The notes under the pieces were generated by a model. It was given only the letters and a program-made list of their open reading frames with translations. It ran no database searches and was not told where the DNA came from. Position numbers and translations under genes: made by a program. Positions 8,068 to 16,735 of a stretch of 40,547 nucleotides of DNA are shown here, one piece after another. The stretch is taken from contig CALXRC010000019.1 of NCBI GenBank assembly GCA_944390865.1, positions 1-40,547 of the forward strand, read 5' to 3'. Numbering within the stretch: the first letter of the stretch is position 1; every line of letters starts with the position of its first letter. This stretch comes from an uncultured Spirochaetales bacterium. GTDB lineage: Bacteria; Spirochaetota; Spirochaetia; Sphaerochaetales; Sphaerochaetaceae.

Positions 8068-8790
8068 TCAGCGTCTTTCAAACCAGACTTCGTTGATCTT
8101 GTAGTCTTTATCAAGGCCCTTCTTTTCAAACTTGGTCATTGGCCTCCAGCTGACCGGAGGGCAGAAGCCTTCATATGGATTCATCAGCAGCGGCTCGCCG
8201 GACAGGACCTCAAGCATCTGGTCCGCATACTCCTGCCAGTCTGTCACGCAGTAAATGTAACCGCCCTTCTTCAGCTTTGAGGCCAGAAGATGCACAAAGT
8301 CCGGCTGGATCAGCCTTCTCTTATGGTGCCTCTTCTTGGGCCAGGGGTCAGGAAAGAAAATGTGAAAACCTGCAATTGAAGAATCGGGGATCATGCGCTC
8401 AAGCACGTCAACAGCGTTGAAACGCATGAGCTTGATGTTATCAAGCTGGAGCCGGCTGACATCCCTGAGCAGTTTGACAAAGCCTACAAGATAGACTTCA
8501 AGTGCAAGATAATTGTACTCGCTGTGATCTCTGGCGATGATCTGGGTCGAGGAGCCCATTCCAAAACCGATCTCAATGATGACAGGGCGTGAAGGATGTG
8601 CAAACAACGCCCCGGGCTCTGTCATCTCGCCGCGGAAGGTCACAGCATATTTTTCATAATTCTCAAGGACAATCTTTTTCTGTTCCTCGTCAAGCTTCGT
8701 GCTCCTGAGCACATAGCTCTTGATTGTCCTTTCCCTGCCGGTTCTCACCTCGACTCTTGATATCGCATCAATGATTTCTTCTTCTCTCAT
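8068..8790 (-). CDS. trmB: tRNA (guanine-N7)-methyltransferase
   Basis: This 240-residue protein makes m7G46 in the variable loop of tRNAs, using S-adenosylmethionine. EIGFGMGSS (about residues 72-80) is the SAM-binding motif I, and FFPDPWPKKRHHKRRLIQ is the family signature. The C-terminal TKFEKKG matches the usual TxYE-like end. The N-terminus is somewhat longer than in E. coli but begins with sensible basic helices. The ATG at 8790 has GGAG upstream and lies 4 bases after the mfd stop codon, so translation is likely coupled to mfd. Confidence 0.95.
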   Translation of the reverse strand: MREEEIIDAISRVEVRTGRERTIKSYVLRSTKLDEEQKKIVLENYEKYAVTFRGEMTEPGALFAHPSRPVIIEIGFGMGSSTQIIARDHSEYNYLALEVYLVGFVKLLRDVSRLQLDNIKLMRFNAVDVLERMIPDSSIAGFHIFFPDPWPKKRHHKRRLIQPDFVHLLASKLKKGGYIYCVTDWQEYADQMLEVLSGEPLLMNPYEGFCPPVSWRPMTKFEKKGLDKDYKINEVWFERR

Positions 8791-8794
8791 TTCA

Positions 8795-11700
8795 CTACTC
8801 CAGACGCTTCAGTGTCTCAAGAATGAAGAGCGCCTTGTCCTTGAGACTCACGGCATCGGTTGTCATCTTCATGTAATTCGGACGCTGTGCATCCATCTTC
8901 ACGCGGCCTCTGCTCAGACGCATGAGATTGATAATCTTATCCAGATTGACTGCTGAAAGATTGCTGAACTCGACCTGGACAATTCCCCTGCTCTCCGACA
9001 GATGGTAAACCTGAAGGCGGCGGCAGATAATCTTGATCTCAGCGATGCACAGCAGATTGTCCACCTCTTCCGGCACAGGACCGAAGCGGTCTTCAAGCTC
9101 CTTTTTCAGCGCGTCAAACTCAAAGTCATTCTTGACAGAGGAGATCTTCTTGTACATCTCGAACTTGAGCGACGGATCAGAAATGTAGCTGTCAGGTATG
9201 AAGCCTGAGTAATCAAGCTCAAGATATACCTCCTGATCGCGCTCTGCCCTGCCGCCGTGAACCTGTCTGTCGATCTCCTCATCAAGTATCTTCATATACA
9301 GGTCCAGTCCTACAGCCTCAAGCTGCCCTGACTGCTCACGGCCCAGAATGTTTCCGGCGCCTCTTATCTCCATATCCTTCATCGCGACCTTGAATCCGCT
9401 GCCCAGTGCCGTATGCTCGGAAAGGACCTTAAGACGCTTCACAGCATCATCATTCAGCATAGTCTCATCAGGATACAGCAGATAGCAGTAAGCCTGACGG
9501 TCAGACCGCCCGACCCTGCCCCTGAGCTGATAGAGCTGGGACAGTCCGAAGCGCTGTGCCTCGTCAATGATGATGGTGTTGACATTCGGGATGTCAATTC
9601 CGTTCTCAATTATCGTTGTGGATACCAGGACCTGAACGCCGCCGAAGACAAAGCGGTGCATGATGTCCTCCAGCTGCTCGCTTTCCATCTGTCCGTGTGC
9701 TGATTCGATTATGGCAGAAGGAACAAGGGAATGCAGCTGCCAGGCAATCTCATCAAGATCCTGGATCCTGTTGTGCAGATAGAAGACCTGTCCGCCGCGC
9801 TCAAGCTCATGCTTTATGGCTTCAGCCGCCTTGTAGATGTTGAACTGGTCAATAACAGTCTTCACAGGCAGCCTCTCTCTGGGAGCCGTTGTCAGCAGAG
9901 ACATGTCCCTTACCTTGAGCAGAGACATGTAGAGAGTGCGTGGAATCGGAGTCGCACTCAGTGTCAGGCAGTCGACGTTTACCTTGAGCTGCTTGACCTT
10001 TTCCTTGTCCTTAACTCCGAAACGCTGCTCCTCATCAACGATCAGAAGGCCGAGGTTCTTGAAAACGACATCTTTCTGAAGGATCTTGTGCGTTCCGAAA
10101 AGCACGTCAATCTTCCCTTCCTTCACTTCCTTCAGTATCTTCCTCGCCTTTGCGGCAGGAACAATCCTTGACAGCTGCTCAGCCCTCACGGGAAAGGCAC
10201 CAAGGCGCTGGACAAACTTTCTCCAGTGCTGCTCGGCAAGAATGGTGGTCGGTGCGAGGAACGCGACCTGACGGCCGCCCATCACAGCCTTGAAGGCCGC
10301 ACGGAAGGCGATCTCGGTCTTGCCGTAGCCGACATCGCCGCAGACCAGACGGTCCATGACCTTGTCGCTTTCCATATCGCGCTTGATGTCATCAACGCAC
10401 TTCAGCTGATCAGGCGTTTCCGTATAAGGGAATGAGGCCTCAAACTGAAGCTGCCAGTCATTGTCAGGAGGAAAGGGATGGCCGAAGGAATTCATCCTCT
10501 GTGCATAGAGCCTGATAAGCTGGCCGGCCAGTTCCTGAGCGCTCTTGAGCGCCTTCTCCTTCTTCTTTGTCCAGCCCTTGCCGTCAATGCTGTCGAGCTT
10601 CGGAGCCGCAGAGTCGCTTCCTATGTAGCGCTGGACAAGGTTGGCCTGCTCTATCGGAACATAGAGATACTCATCATTTTTGTACCTGATCTTTATGTAA
10701 TCACGCTCGGCCCTGCTTGTTTTCGCACGCTCAATTTTGACAAACTGGCCAATGCCGTAATTGATGTGTACGACAAAATCCCCTTCCTTGAGATCGACAA
10801 AGCTGTCGATTGCCTGGCTTTCCAGCTTGACAACAGCCTGCCTTCGGGCGCTGCGGCGGTTGAAGATCTCCTGATCAAGTATGACAAACAGACGCTCGTC
10901 ATCTATCGAGAAGCCATGGGAAACAGAGCCTTCGATAATGTTGACGGCAGGATAGTCAGCAAGGATGTTCTTCATCCTCTCAGCCTGAATCAGGCTGGGG
11001 ACAATGATATAGACAGACCAGTTGTTCTCAAGCATGCCCGCAAGATCTTCCTTGAAGAGCGTGACGTTGCCGAAAAAGCTTCTGGCAGAGGAAATGTCAA
11101 AATGAAAGCTGTCATCATTCCTGATGTCAAAGACAAGCGTCTTATTGCTCTTGTCTGAGATAAACTGCATCACATCAGTCAGGAGACGCTCTGGAACAGC
11201 TGCACAGGCATTCTCGCTGTATGCCTGCTTGAAAAGCTGGCGGGCCTCGTTGCCAAGTGCCTTCCAGCTGGTCTCACAGCGCTCATAGCCTGCAACCATC
11301 AGGTATTCATCACCTTTCAGGTACGAGAGAATGGAGGCTGTCTCGACATCAGTGTTCTCTCCGATCAGGGAGAGGACAAAGCTGCTGACAGTCTTTTCTG
11401 CCTGCTGGGTCTGGGGGTCATAGTAGCTTATGCGCGCAATCTCATCCCAGTCGGCATGAATGCGCACCGGGCGCTCAGCATTGAAAGGAAAGAGTTCCAT
11501 GATCTCCCCCTTCATTGGGAACGTACCCATTTCGTAGCAGCTTGAAGACTTGAAATAGCCTGCCTTTGACAAGTCGCCGGCCAGCGCTGCCGGATCAAAC
11601 TTGTCGTGTATCCTGATTTTCCTTGAACTGGCTCTCAAGGTGTTCCGGGAGATCACCGGAGACGAAAAAGCCCTTACAGAGGTGATGATGATTCCATCCT

Positions 11701-12028
11701 TGAGCTCATCCATCTGGTCTGCAGCCTTTGCCTGCAGGCTCTCCTGAGGAGACGATGTGAACGGAGCGTAAAGCTGCTTGCCTGAGGAGGGAAACCAGAC
11801 TGTCTTTGTCCTGACATCAGCAAGATCCTCATAAAGGGAACGGGCAATGTCCTCAGTCGGAGTGATTACAAGAATCCTGCCGTGAATCTTTTCCTGCCAG
11901 AGCTTGACAGCCCTGCTGAGAGGATAGGAATCAAGTGTGTTGACGCTGAGTGAGCCGAAGCCTGTGAGACTCTTGTAGACAGCAGTCCGTCTGATATAAG
12001 ATTCTGTTATATTGCTTACTGAACCCAT
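8795..12028 (-). CDS. mfd: Transcription-repair coupling factor Mfd
   Basis: This 1077-residue ATP-dependent translocase removes RNA polymerase stalled at DNA lesions and recruits UvrA. Domains in order are: a UvrB-like N-terminal module with a degenerate ATP site (about 20-330); the CarD-like RNA-polymerase interaction domain (about 410-475, [16 protein letters not shown]); the SF2 translocase with GDVGYGKT (about 565), DEEQ (about 666) and SATPIPRTL (about 692); QLRGRVGR in motif VI; and a C-terminal TRCF domain. It is a little shorter than the usual 1100-1150 residues. A GTG three bases upstream (12031) is an alternative start. It heads the mfd-trmB-GyrI-like minus-strand operon and lies only 32 bases from the divergent gene at 12061; no convincing promoter was found there. 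Confidence 0.96.
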   Translation of the reverse strand: MGSVSNITESYIRRTAVYKSLTGFGSLSVNTLDSYPLSRAVKLWQEKIHGRILVITPTEDIARSLYEDLADVRTKTVWFPSSGKQLYAPFTSSPQESLQAKAADQMDELKDGIIITSVRAFSSPVISRNTLRASSRKIRIHDKFDPAALAGDLSKAGYFKSSSCYEMGTFPMKGEIMELFPFNAERPVRIHADWDEIARISYYDPQTQQAEKTVSSFVLSLIGENTDVETASILSYLKGDEYLMVAGYERCETSWKALGNEARQLFKQAYSENACAAVPERLLTDVMQFISDKSNKTLVFDIRNDDSFHFDISSARSFFGNVTLFKEDLAGMLENNWSVYIIVPSLIQAERMKNILADYPAVNIIEGSVSHGFSIDDERLFVILDQEIFNRRSARRQAVVKLESQAIDSFVDLKEGDFVVHINYGIGQFVKIERAKTSRAERDYIKIRYKNDEYLYVPIEQANLVQRYIGSDSAAPKLDSIDGKGWTKKKEKALKSAQELAGQLIRLYAQRMNSFGHPFPPDNDWQLQFEASFPYTETPDQLKCVDDIKRDMESDKVMDRLVCGDVGYGKTEIAFRAAFKAVMGGRQVAFLAPTTILAEQHWRKFVQRLGAFPVRAEQLSRIVPAAKARKILKEVKEGKIDVLFGTHKILQKDVVFKNLGLLIVDEEQRFGVKDKEKVKQLKVNVDCLTLSATPIPRTLYMSLLKVRDMSLLTTAPRERLPVKTVIDQFNIYKAAEAIKHELERGGQVFYLHNRIQDLDEIAWQLHSLVPSAIIESAHGQMESEQLEDIMHRFVFGGVQVLVSTTIIENGIDIPNVNTIIIDEAQRFGLSQLYQLRGRVGRSDRQAYCYLLYPDETMLNDDAVKRLKVLSEHTALGSGFKVAMKDMEIRGAGNILGREQSGQLEAVGLDLYMKILDEEIDRQVHGGRAERDQEVYLELDYSGFIPDSYISDPSLKFEMYKKISSVKNDFEFDALKKELEDRFGPVPEEVDNLLCIAEIKIICRRLQVYHLSESRGIVQVEFSNLSAVNLDKIINLMRLSRGRVKMDAQRPNYMKMTTDAVSLKDKALFILETLKRLE

Positions 12029-12060
12029 CACTCAGGCAACAGTAATGGAAAACAGAGAAA

Positions 12061-12864
12061 ATGACAATTGACGCATCGGACTTTAAACAGCTTGAAGACA
12101 CAGTCTGGGACTGTGCCCGTCTCGCACGCAGCCTGCAGTGCGAGATTCACCGCACGTACAAAAGCGACGGCTCTGTCCTGACAGAGACAGACCTGAAAAT
12201 TTCCAGAATCGTTGAAGACTGCATCACCAGGCTCTTCCCTTCCTGCAGCTTTGTCTGCGAGGAGACTCCTGTCATCAGGAAGAAGGACTCTCCATACACC
12301 TTCGTGCTGGATCCTGTGGACGGCACTGACGTCTACTCACAGGGCCTGCCCAGCTTTGCTGTGGCTCTGGGAATCCTTGACAGAAATCTTAAGCCCTGCG
12401 GCGCACTCATCGCGGCACCCCGCTTCGGCCTTGCCAGAGAGGAGCTCCTTGTGTCGCTTCAGCCGGGCGGAAGACTCATGATAGACGGAAAGCCTTTTGA
12501 GGCAGGATTGGACAAGGACGTCATACATCAGATAACACTTGGCTCAAATGATCATGCCAGACTGGATTTCACACACTTTGACGCAAAGATAAGAACCTTC
12601 GGCAGCAGCATCATCCACCTGCTTGCTCCTGTTGTCTACTCATCCATACAGGCCTGCATCAATCAGCCCAGCTATGTCTGGGACATTGCGGCAAGCCATG
12701 CCGTGCTTCTCAGTCAGGGCATGGATATCTCATACTACGACGGCAGCCAGTTCACATACACGGACAGCTTTGTATACGGCAAGGAAAAATACAGGATGGA
12801 AATCTGCGCAGGAACAGAGAAAGGACGCAGCAGTCTGAGATCAATGCTGCCTCTCAGAGCCTGA
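12061..12864 (+). CDS. Inositol monophosphatase-family phosphatase
   Basis: This is a 267-residue Mg-dependent phosphatase of the IMPase/CysQ superfamily. The metal-binding motifs are present: EET in FVCEETPV for the first acidic pair, LDPVDGTDVYSQGLPSFAVAL for the DPxDGT motif, and WDIAASHAVLLSQG for the C-terminal WDxAA motif. Family knowledge allows inositol-1-phosphate, 3'-phosphoadenosine 5'-phosphate or sugar phosphates as substrate; the sequence does not decide. There is no good Shine-Dalgarno sequence before ATG 12061. Its 3' end overlaps the convergent THEP1-like gene by 11 bases. Confidence 0.88.
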   Translation: MTIDASDFKQLEDTVWDCARLARSLQCEIHRTYKSDGSVLTETDLKISRIVEDCITRLFPSCSFVCEETPVIRKKDSPYTFVLDPVDGTDVYSQGLPSFAVALGILDRNLKPCGALIAAPRFGLAREELLVSLQPGGRLMIDGKPFEAGLDKDVIHQITLGSNDHARLDFTHFDAKIRTFGSSIIHLLAPVVYSSIQACINQPSYVWDIAASHAVLLSQGMDISYYDGSQFTYTDSFVYGKEKYRMEICAGTEKGRSSLRSMLPLRA

Positions 12865-13279
12865 CAACCTCAATCCCGGCGCCGGCAAAAAAGGACAGAT
12901 ACCAGTCCAGCCTGTCCAGGCGGACAGAAAGCACGGCCTCAATGCCGGGACTGTTCCTGATATGCTCCAGAGCAGGATAGAAACCGCGTCCGACGCATTC
13001 AATCCAGCCGCACTCGTCAAGAACCACAAGGCCGGACTCAACTGACAGGATGGCCCTGTTTGCCCAGCTGAAGCAATCAGGGTGGACAATGTAAGGTCCG
13101 GCTGGTGAGCGGTGCATGAGGCATCGCTTCTCCCTGCTGGGCAGACTCATCAGCATCAGCCTGGAACCCGCAGCATCCTCCTTGACTGTCACAAAGCCTG
13201 TGCAGGAGGGATAATTGGCAAGAATATAGCTGCTCTTGCCTGCTCCGCGCTCTCCTGTGATGAACTTAAATTTCCTCAT
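12854..13279 (-). CDS. THEP1-like P-loop nucleoside triphosphatase
   Basis: The chosen start, ATG 13279 (MRKFKFITG), gives 141 residues and puts the P-loop GERGAGKSS at residues 9-17 as in THEP1/NTPase_1 proteins. The Walker B region reads GLVVLDECGWIE, matching the family's DEIGxME, with Cys and Trp in place of Ile and Lys/Met. An upstream in-frame ATG at 13300 is possible but would lie deeper in the preceding gene. The start overlaps the end of the ACT-domain gene by 14 bases, so the two are translationally coupled. The family hydrolyses NTPs slowly; its role is unclear. It overlaps the IMPase-family gene tail to tail. Confidence 0.75.
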   Translation of the reverse strand: MRKFKFITGERGAGKSSYILANYPSCTGFVTVKEDAAGSRLMLMSLPSREKRCLMHRSPAGPYIVHPDCFSWANRAILSVESGLVVLDECGWIECVGRGFYPALEHIRNSPGIEAVLSVRLDRLDWYLSFFAGAGIEVVRL

Positions 13280-13931
13280 CGAAGAATGACTCAAGCACAT
13301 CGTAGGCCTTCATGCTGTCCTCACGTTCAATGACAAAAGTCAGCTCGTTCATTGTTGACACGATCTCAGTGAGGTTGATGTTTTCCCAGGCCAGCTTCCG
13401 TGTGGCCATGTAGAGAATTCCGGGAGTCTGGAGAAAGCCTGAATTGAAGTGAATGGTCACTGCAACCATGTTCTCCTTTCTGTGCAGTATCTCCTCACCC
13501 TCAATCACCTCGTCAAGGGCGCTTTTGAACTTCTCTGACACAGAGATCGAAATCTCATGCGAACCTATTGTCACGTTCAGGAAGTCGCCCTTCTGCGGCT
13601 TGACCTTGTCATAGAGGCTTGAAAGGCTTGAGACAAAATTATCCGAGCGCACCAGGTTGACATCGTAAATGTTGGTCTTCATGCTGAGCTCGTAGTCAAT
13701 CTTCTCCCTCTTTCTCTCACCCTCCTGGGCGGCGATGAGCTCTTCAGCATAGCGCCGCACAGCCATGACAATGGCAGACAGCTTGACGCTCTGTCCGTAC
13801 AGCTGCTCAACCTTCGGCTGTATGAAACGGGAAAGATTGGAATAGCTGATGACCTGCTGTATCAGCATCTCATTAATGAAAGGACTTTTGCTGACTGCCT
13901 GCTTCACACAGGCCGATATAGACGTAGGCAT
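13266..13931 (-). CDS. Protein with C-terminal ACT-like domain, possible regulator
   Basis: This is a 221-residue protein that I cannot place in a named family. The C-terminal 75 residues look like an ACT domain (TPGILYMATRKLAWENINLTEI, then ELTFVIEREDSMKAYDVL), with the strand-helix order and the STMNELTFVI strand of aspartokinase-type ACT domains. The N-terminal 65 residues are helical (NEMLIQQVISYSNLSRFIQP) and could form a winged-helix or dimerisation unit. The middle contains a short repeated strand region. An amino-acid-responsive regulator is a guess. It is the first gene of a two-gene unit with the THEP1-like NTPase and is divergent from nrdR. No Shine-Dalgarno sequence is seen, and a promoter-like box lies 6 bases before the ATG. 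Confidence 0.75.
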   Translation of the reverse strand: MPTSISACVKQAVSKSPFINEMLIQQVISYSNLSRFIQPKVEQLYGQSVKLSAIVMAVRRYAEELIAAQEGERKREKIDYELSMKTNIYDVNLVRSDNFVSSLSSLYDKVKPQKGDFLNVTIGSHEISISVSEKFKSALDEVIEGEEILHRKENMVAVTIHFNSGFLQTPGILYMATRKLAWENINLTEIVSTMNELTFVIEREDSMKAYDVLESFFDEEI

Positions 13932-13937
13932 GTGTTA

Positions 13938-13966
13938 ATAATTTCACAAACTGTTAAAATTCTCAA
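13938..13966 (-). promoter_or_regulatory. Promoter of the ACT-domain gene, predicting a leaderless mRNA
   Basis: On the minus strand TTGAGA (13961-13966), a 17-base spacer and AATTAT (13938-13943) end 6 bases before the ATG at 13931. The -10 match is weak, but the spacing is ideal and no ribosome binding site exists. Confidence 0.45.
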
Positions 13967-13988
13967 GACATTTAACAGATTTTGACAC

Positions 13989-14016
13989 TTGAGATTGTGC
14001 TGTAATCTAGTACAAT
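13989..14016 (+). promoter_or_regulatory. Promoter of nrdR, predicting a leaderless mRNA
   Basis: TTGAGA (13989-13994), a 16-base spacer and TACAAT (14011-14016). The start codon at 14024 follows after 7 bases, where transcription itself should begin. There is no Shine-Dalgarno sequence. No clear NrdR-box pair is visible here. Confidence 0.65.
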
Positions 14017-14023
14017 AGTAGCT

Positions 14024-14491
14024 ATGAAATGTCCTCGATGTGCTTCAACAGATGATAAGGTCCTTGAATCAAGGCAGAACAAAGACGGCTCTTCCATCAG
14101 AAGACGCAGGCAGTGTCTGAACTGCGGCTACCGCTTCACCAGCTATGAGAAGATTGAGGAAAAGCCCATCATTGTCATCAAGAAAGACGGAAGCGAGCAG
14201 CCTTTTGACCTGAGGAAGGTCGAACGCGGCATACGCGTCAGCACAGAAAAGCTGCGCATCAGCGCAGAGACAATCGACAGACTGCTCAATGCTGTAGAGG
14301 ATGAAGTCCAGGAAATGGCAGGACACGAGCGCAGAATCACCTCAAGGGATATCGGAGAGGCTACACTGAGGCAGCTTTACAAGGTGTCAAAAGTTGCCTA
14401 TGTCCGCTTTGCGGCCGTATACAGGGAATTCAACGATCTGGACAAGTTCATTGCAGAAATAGAGAACATAGCAAGCAGCGTGAGCTCTTAA
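14024..14491 (+). CDS. nrdR: Transcriptional repressor NrdR of ribonucleotide reductase genes
   Basis: This 155-residue protein has the standard NrdR layout. A zinc ribbon is formed by Cys3, Cys6, Cys31 and Cys34, followed by an ATP-cone domain (about residues 49-139, starting IVIKKDGSEQPFDLRKVERGI). NrdR senses ATP/dATP and represses ribonucleotide reductase operons; none of those genes lies in this window. The ATG follows a -10 box by 7 bases. The stop codon TAA overlaps the stop of the convergent dGTPase gene by 4 bases. Confidence 0.97.
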   Translation: MKCPRCASTDDKVLESRQNKDGSSIRRRRQCLNCGYRFTSYEKIEEKPIIVIKKDGSEQPFDLRKVERGIRVSTEKLRISAETIDRLLNAVEDEVQEMAGHERRITSRDIGEATLRQLYKVSKVAYVRFAAVYREFNDLDKFIAEIENIASSVSS

Positions 14492-15642
14492 GCGTCAAAC
14501 CACTTGCCTCTCTGGCTCTGCTCTATCCTGTCATTCAGATGGCCGGGAGTGAGGATCTCGCTTGCACAGTCAAGGGCGAAATTGTCCGACATGCCTGCAA
14601 CATAGTCCAGCACAAGGCGGTCAAGCCCCTCACCCCGCTGCTGGTAATTGTCCTTCAGCTCGACAAGATGAGCATAAAACCCTGCAGCCAGCATGTTCTT
14701 CTCCTCATCATAGCCCTTTTTGTCATATCCGTATTCCTTCACCAGCTCATCAAGATAACTGACAATGAGCTTCAGCAGGCGGGTGAAATAACACGTGTAG
14801 CCGGCAAGGATCTCGCTTTTGTAGATGTACCTGTAATTATACTCCGTCATCTCCAGCACAGCCTGGTACATCTCATCAGAAAAGCCCATGCCGTCATTCT
14901 CGTCTGTGTTGAGAATGATGTTCATCACAAGATTGTTTATGATGCTGCTGTTGCTTGAGCCAAGCAGGGCTGTCACTTCCTTTGAGACAGGAGGACAGTC
15001 ATCAAGCAGGCCGAGCCGCCTGGCATCCTCCCAGTCCCTTCCAAGATAGGCGATTGAATCAGAAAAACGCACTGCCACGGCTTCCCAGGTCGAGGGAACA
15101 AGACCCTTCCGCTCAGTAATGGAGTCCAGATCCTTGACAGAGCCGGAGGGAAAAAGACGCTGGACAAAATGCTCTCCGCAGTGTGAGACGATTCCGTCCT
15201 GAACGGCGTAAGTCAGATTGAGCCCGTTGCCGTGATTTGCCAGACAGCGCACGACGCGCAGTGAATTGACTTCGTGTTCAAAGCCGCCGAGTCCCCTTTC
15301 CCGGAACATGGCGCTGATGATCCTCTCTCCCACATGCCCGAAGGGAGTATGCCCGAGGTCATGCCCCATCCCGACAGCCCAGGCCAGCTCGTTGTCCAGC
15401 CCGAAGGCCCTGCAGATAGTGCTTGCGATCGAAGCCACATGAAGCACATGCTCCATCCTTGTGCAGATATGGTCATTTGCCGGAGCGAAGAAGACCTGCG
15501 TCTTATGCTTCAGGCGGGAAAAGGGAGAAGAATGAATTATTGCTGTGGTATCACGGTAGTAGGCCCCCCTGACATCCTCCTGCCTCGGACGCTGACGCTG
15601 AGTCAGCACGCTGTAAGGAATTTCATTTGCAAGTTTAACCAT
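14488..15642 (-). CDS. dgt: dGTP triphosphohydrolase (HD-domain dGTPase-like)
   Basis: This is a 384-residue HD-superfamily enzyme that splits dGTP or other dNTPs into nucleoside and triphosphate. The signatures are the N-terminal RPRQEDVRGAYYRDTTAIIHS, SRLKHKTQVF, the metal-binding H...HD pair in CTRMEHVLHV and GHDLGHTPFGHVGER, and a later DSIAYLGRDWEDA containing the last metal aspartate. The start is taken at ATG 15642 (MVKLANE); the longer frame would begin at TTG 15657. A TATCAT lies 6 bases before this ATG. It faces nrdR, so two genes that shape the dNTP pool sit end to end. Confidence 0.92.
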   Translation of the reverse strand: MVKLANEIPYSVLTQRQRPRQEDVRGAYYRDTTAIIHSSPFSRLKHKTQVFFAPANDHICTRMEHVLHVASIASTICRAFGLDNELAWAVGMGHDLGHTPFGHVGERIISAMFRERGLGGFEHEVNSLRVVRCLANHGNGLNLTYAVQDGIVSHCGEHFVQRLFPSGSVKDLDSITERKGLVPSTWEAVAVRFSDSIAYLGRDWEDARRLGLLDDCPPVSKEVTALLGSSNSSIINNLVMNIILNTDENDGMGFSDEMYQAVLEMTEYNYRYIYKSEILAGYTCYFTRLLKLIVSYLDELVKEYGYDKKGYDEEKNMLAAGFYAHLVELKDNYQQRGEGLDRLVLDYVAGMSDNFALDCASEILTPGHLNDRIEQSQRGKWFDA

Positions 15643-15685
15643 AAGTGAATGATACAATAATTCTGCTGTGCAAAGAAATGTTTTT

Positions 15686-15701
15686 AAGCTATATTTAGCT
15701 T
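15686..15701. repeat. Perfect palindromic site AAGCTATATTTAGCTT over a start
   Basis: AAGCTA and TAGCTT are perfect inverted arms around TATT. The site contains a TATATT -10-like box (15690-15695) that ends 6 bases before the ATG at 15702. It lies between the divergent dGTPase and membrane-protein genes and could be an operator or part of a leaderless start. Confidence 0.4.
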
Positions 15702-16154
15702 ATGGTTCAATACATAATTCCGCTGGCTTCTCTCCTGCTGACATTTCTGGCAAGCTTGGCCTGCCTGCGCTTCATTTTCTCGCGTCAGGGCCTGTACTGG
15801 ATCATACCTTTTTTTGTCTCAGTCCTGCTTTGCACAGGAAACGCCGTCAGTCTTTTCAGCCTTGATCCTGCATCCGGCGGACAGACAGTGATGCGCTTCT
15901 TTCCGCTTTTTCTCTCATTCTTCTGGTACATGATGGTCATCACCTTTCACTATGCCCTCAAGGTCAAGGTCAGCAGGAACCGCTTCAGGAACGACATGAA
16001 AAAGAACTACACAGAGTCGAAGTTTCTTGAAAAGAGCGAGAGGCGCAGCTATTACTTCAAGTCCAGGCAGAGGAAGGAGGAGGTCATCAACAGCTACTAC
16101 AGGCCTGAGCTCGATGACTTTGACCAGTACAATCTCAGCTCCTTTGACAACTAG
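15702..16154 (+). CDS. Small membrane protein of unknown function
   Basis: This is a 150-residue protein with three predicted membrane helices in the first 90 residues (about 2-25, 31-52 and 65-88), then a strongly charged cytoplasmic tail with many Lys, Arg, Tyr and Glu residues. No family was recognised. It has no Shine-Dalgarno sequence; the ATG follows a TATATT box by 6 bases inside a palindrome. It is 50 bases upstream of the aroK operon, which has its own promoter. Confidence 0.75.
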   Translation: MVQYIIPLASLLLTFLASLACLRFIFSRQGLYWIIPFFVSVLLCTGNAVSLFSLDPASGGQTVMRFFPLFLSFFWYMMVITFHYALKVKVSRNRFRNDMKKNYTESKFLEKSERRSYYFKSRQRKEEVINSYYRPELDDFDQYNLSSFDN

Positions 16155-16181
16155 CAGCATTTCTCTTTTCCTGTTATAATT
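16153..16181 (+). promoter_or_regulatory. Promoter of the aroK-aroC-XPB operon
   Basis: TAGCAG (16153-16158), a 17-base spacer and a perfect TATAAT (16176-16181). GGAGGA (16195-16200) then precedes the TTG start at 16205. The -35 is weak and overlaps the stop codon of the membrane-protein gene. Confidence 0.55.
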
Positions 16182-16204
16182 TTTCCTCATTACGGAGGAA
16201 GGCT

Positions 16205-16735
16205 TTGAATCTTTTCATTGCAGGCATGAAGCATTGCGGAAAGAGCACTGCTTCAGCGAATATCGCTTCTCTTGTCAACTGCACCAGGGAAGACAGCGAC
16301 GACCTCATTCTTGAGGCCCTGAACATCAGCAGCATACGCTCATTTTACCGAGAAAAGGGAAAGGAAGCCTTCATGCAGGCGGAGTATGAGGCAGTAAGGG
16401 ATTTCACTGACCGGAATGAAAACTATGTGCTTTCCCTCGGAGGCGGAGCCGCGGACAACGAGATGCTGATGCAGCTTGTAAAATCCAGGGGCAGGCTCAT
16501 CTATCTGTACAGGGACGAGAAACTCATCTTTGACAGAATCATGCGCAAGGGACTGCCGGCCTTTCTGGACAGGGACGATCCACGGGAGGCCTTTCACCAG
16601 ATTTTTGTCCGGCGTGATGCTGTATACAGGAAGTATGCTGATCTGATCATCCCGCTTGGAGACTACGCTGACAAGGAAGAGACAAGCCGCTTCATCCTGA
16701 AAAAAGTGAGGGAGGCCTTCGATGAGTGGAAATAG
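16205..16735 (+). CDS. aroK: Shikimate kinase
   Basis: This 176-residue kinase phosphorylates shikimate to shikimate-3-phosphate with ATP. The P-loop is GMKHCGKST (residues 7-15). The DSDD acidic motif that binds Mg and shikimate is at about residue 31, RSFYREKGKEAFMQAEYEAV matches the family's F-R-E segment, and LSLGGGAADN is the shikimate-binding GGG motif. The lid has RKGLPAFLDRDDPREAF. Translation starts at TTG 16205, justified by GGAGGA just upstream. The gene overlaps aroC by 14 bases. Confidence 0.94.
   Translation: MNLFIAGMKHCGKSTASANIASLVNCTREDSDDLILEALNISSIRSFYREKGKEAFMQAEYEAVRDFTDRNENYVLSLGGGAADNEMLMQLVKSRGRLIYLYRDEKLIFDRIMRKGLPAFLDRDDPREAFHQIFVRRDAVYRKYADLIIPLGDYADKEETSRFILKKVREAFDEWK

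Noticed and set aside
10478..11158. 226-codon frame on the plus strand opposite mfd
   Set aside because: It lies fully inside the well-supported mfd coding region on the other strand, with no independent domain evidence.
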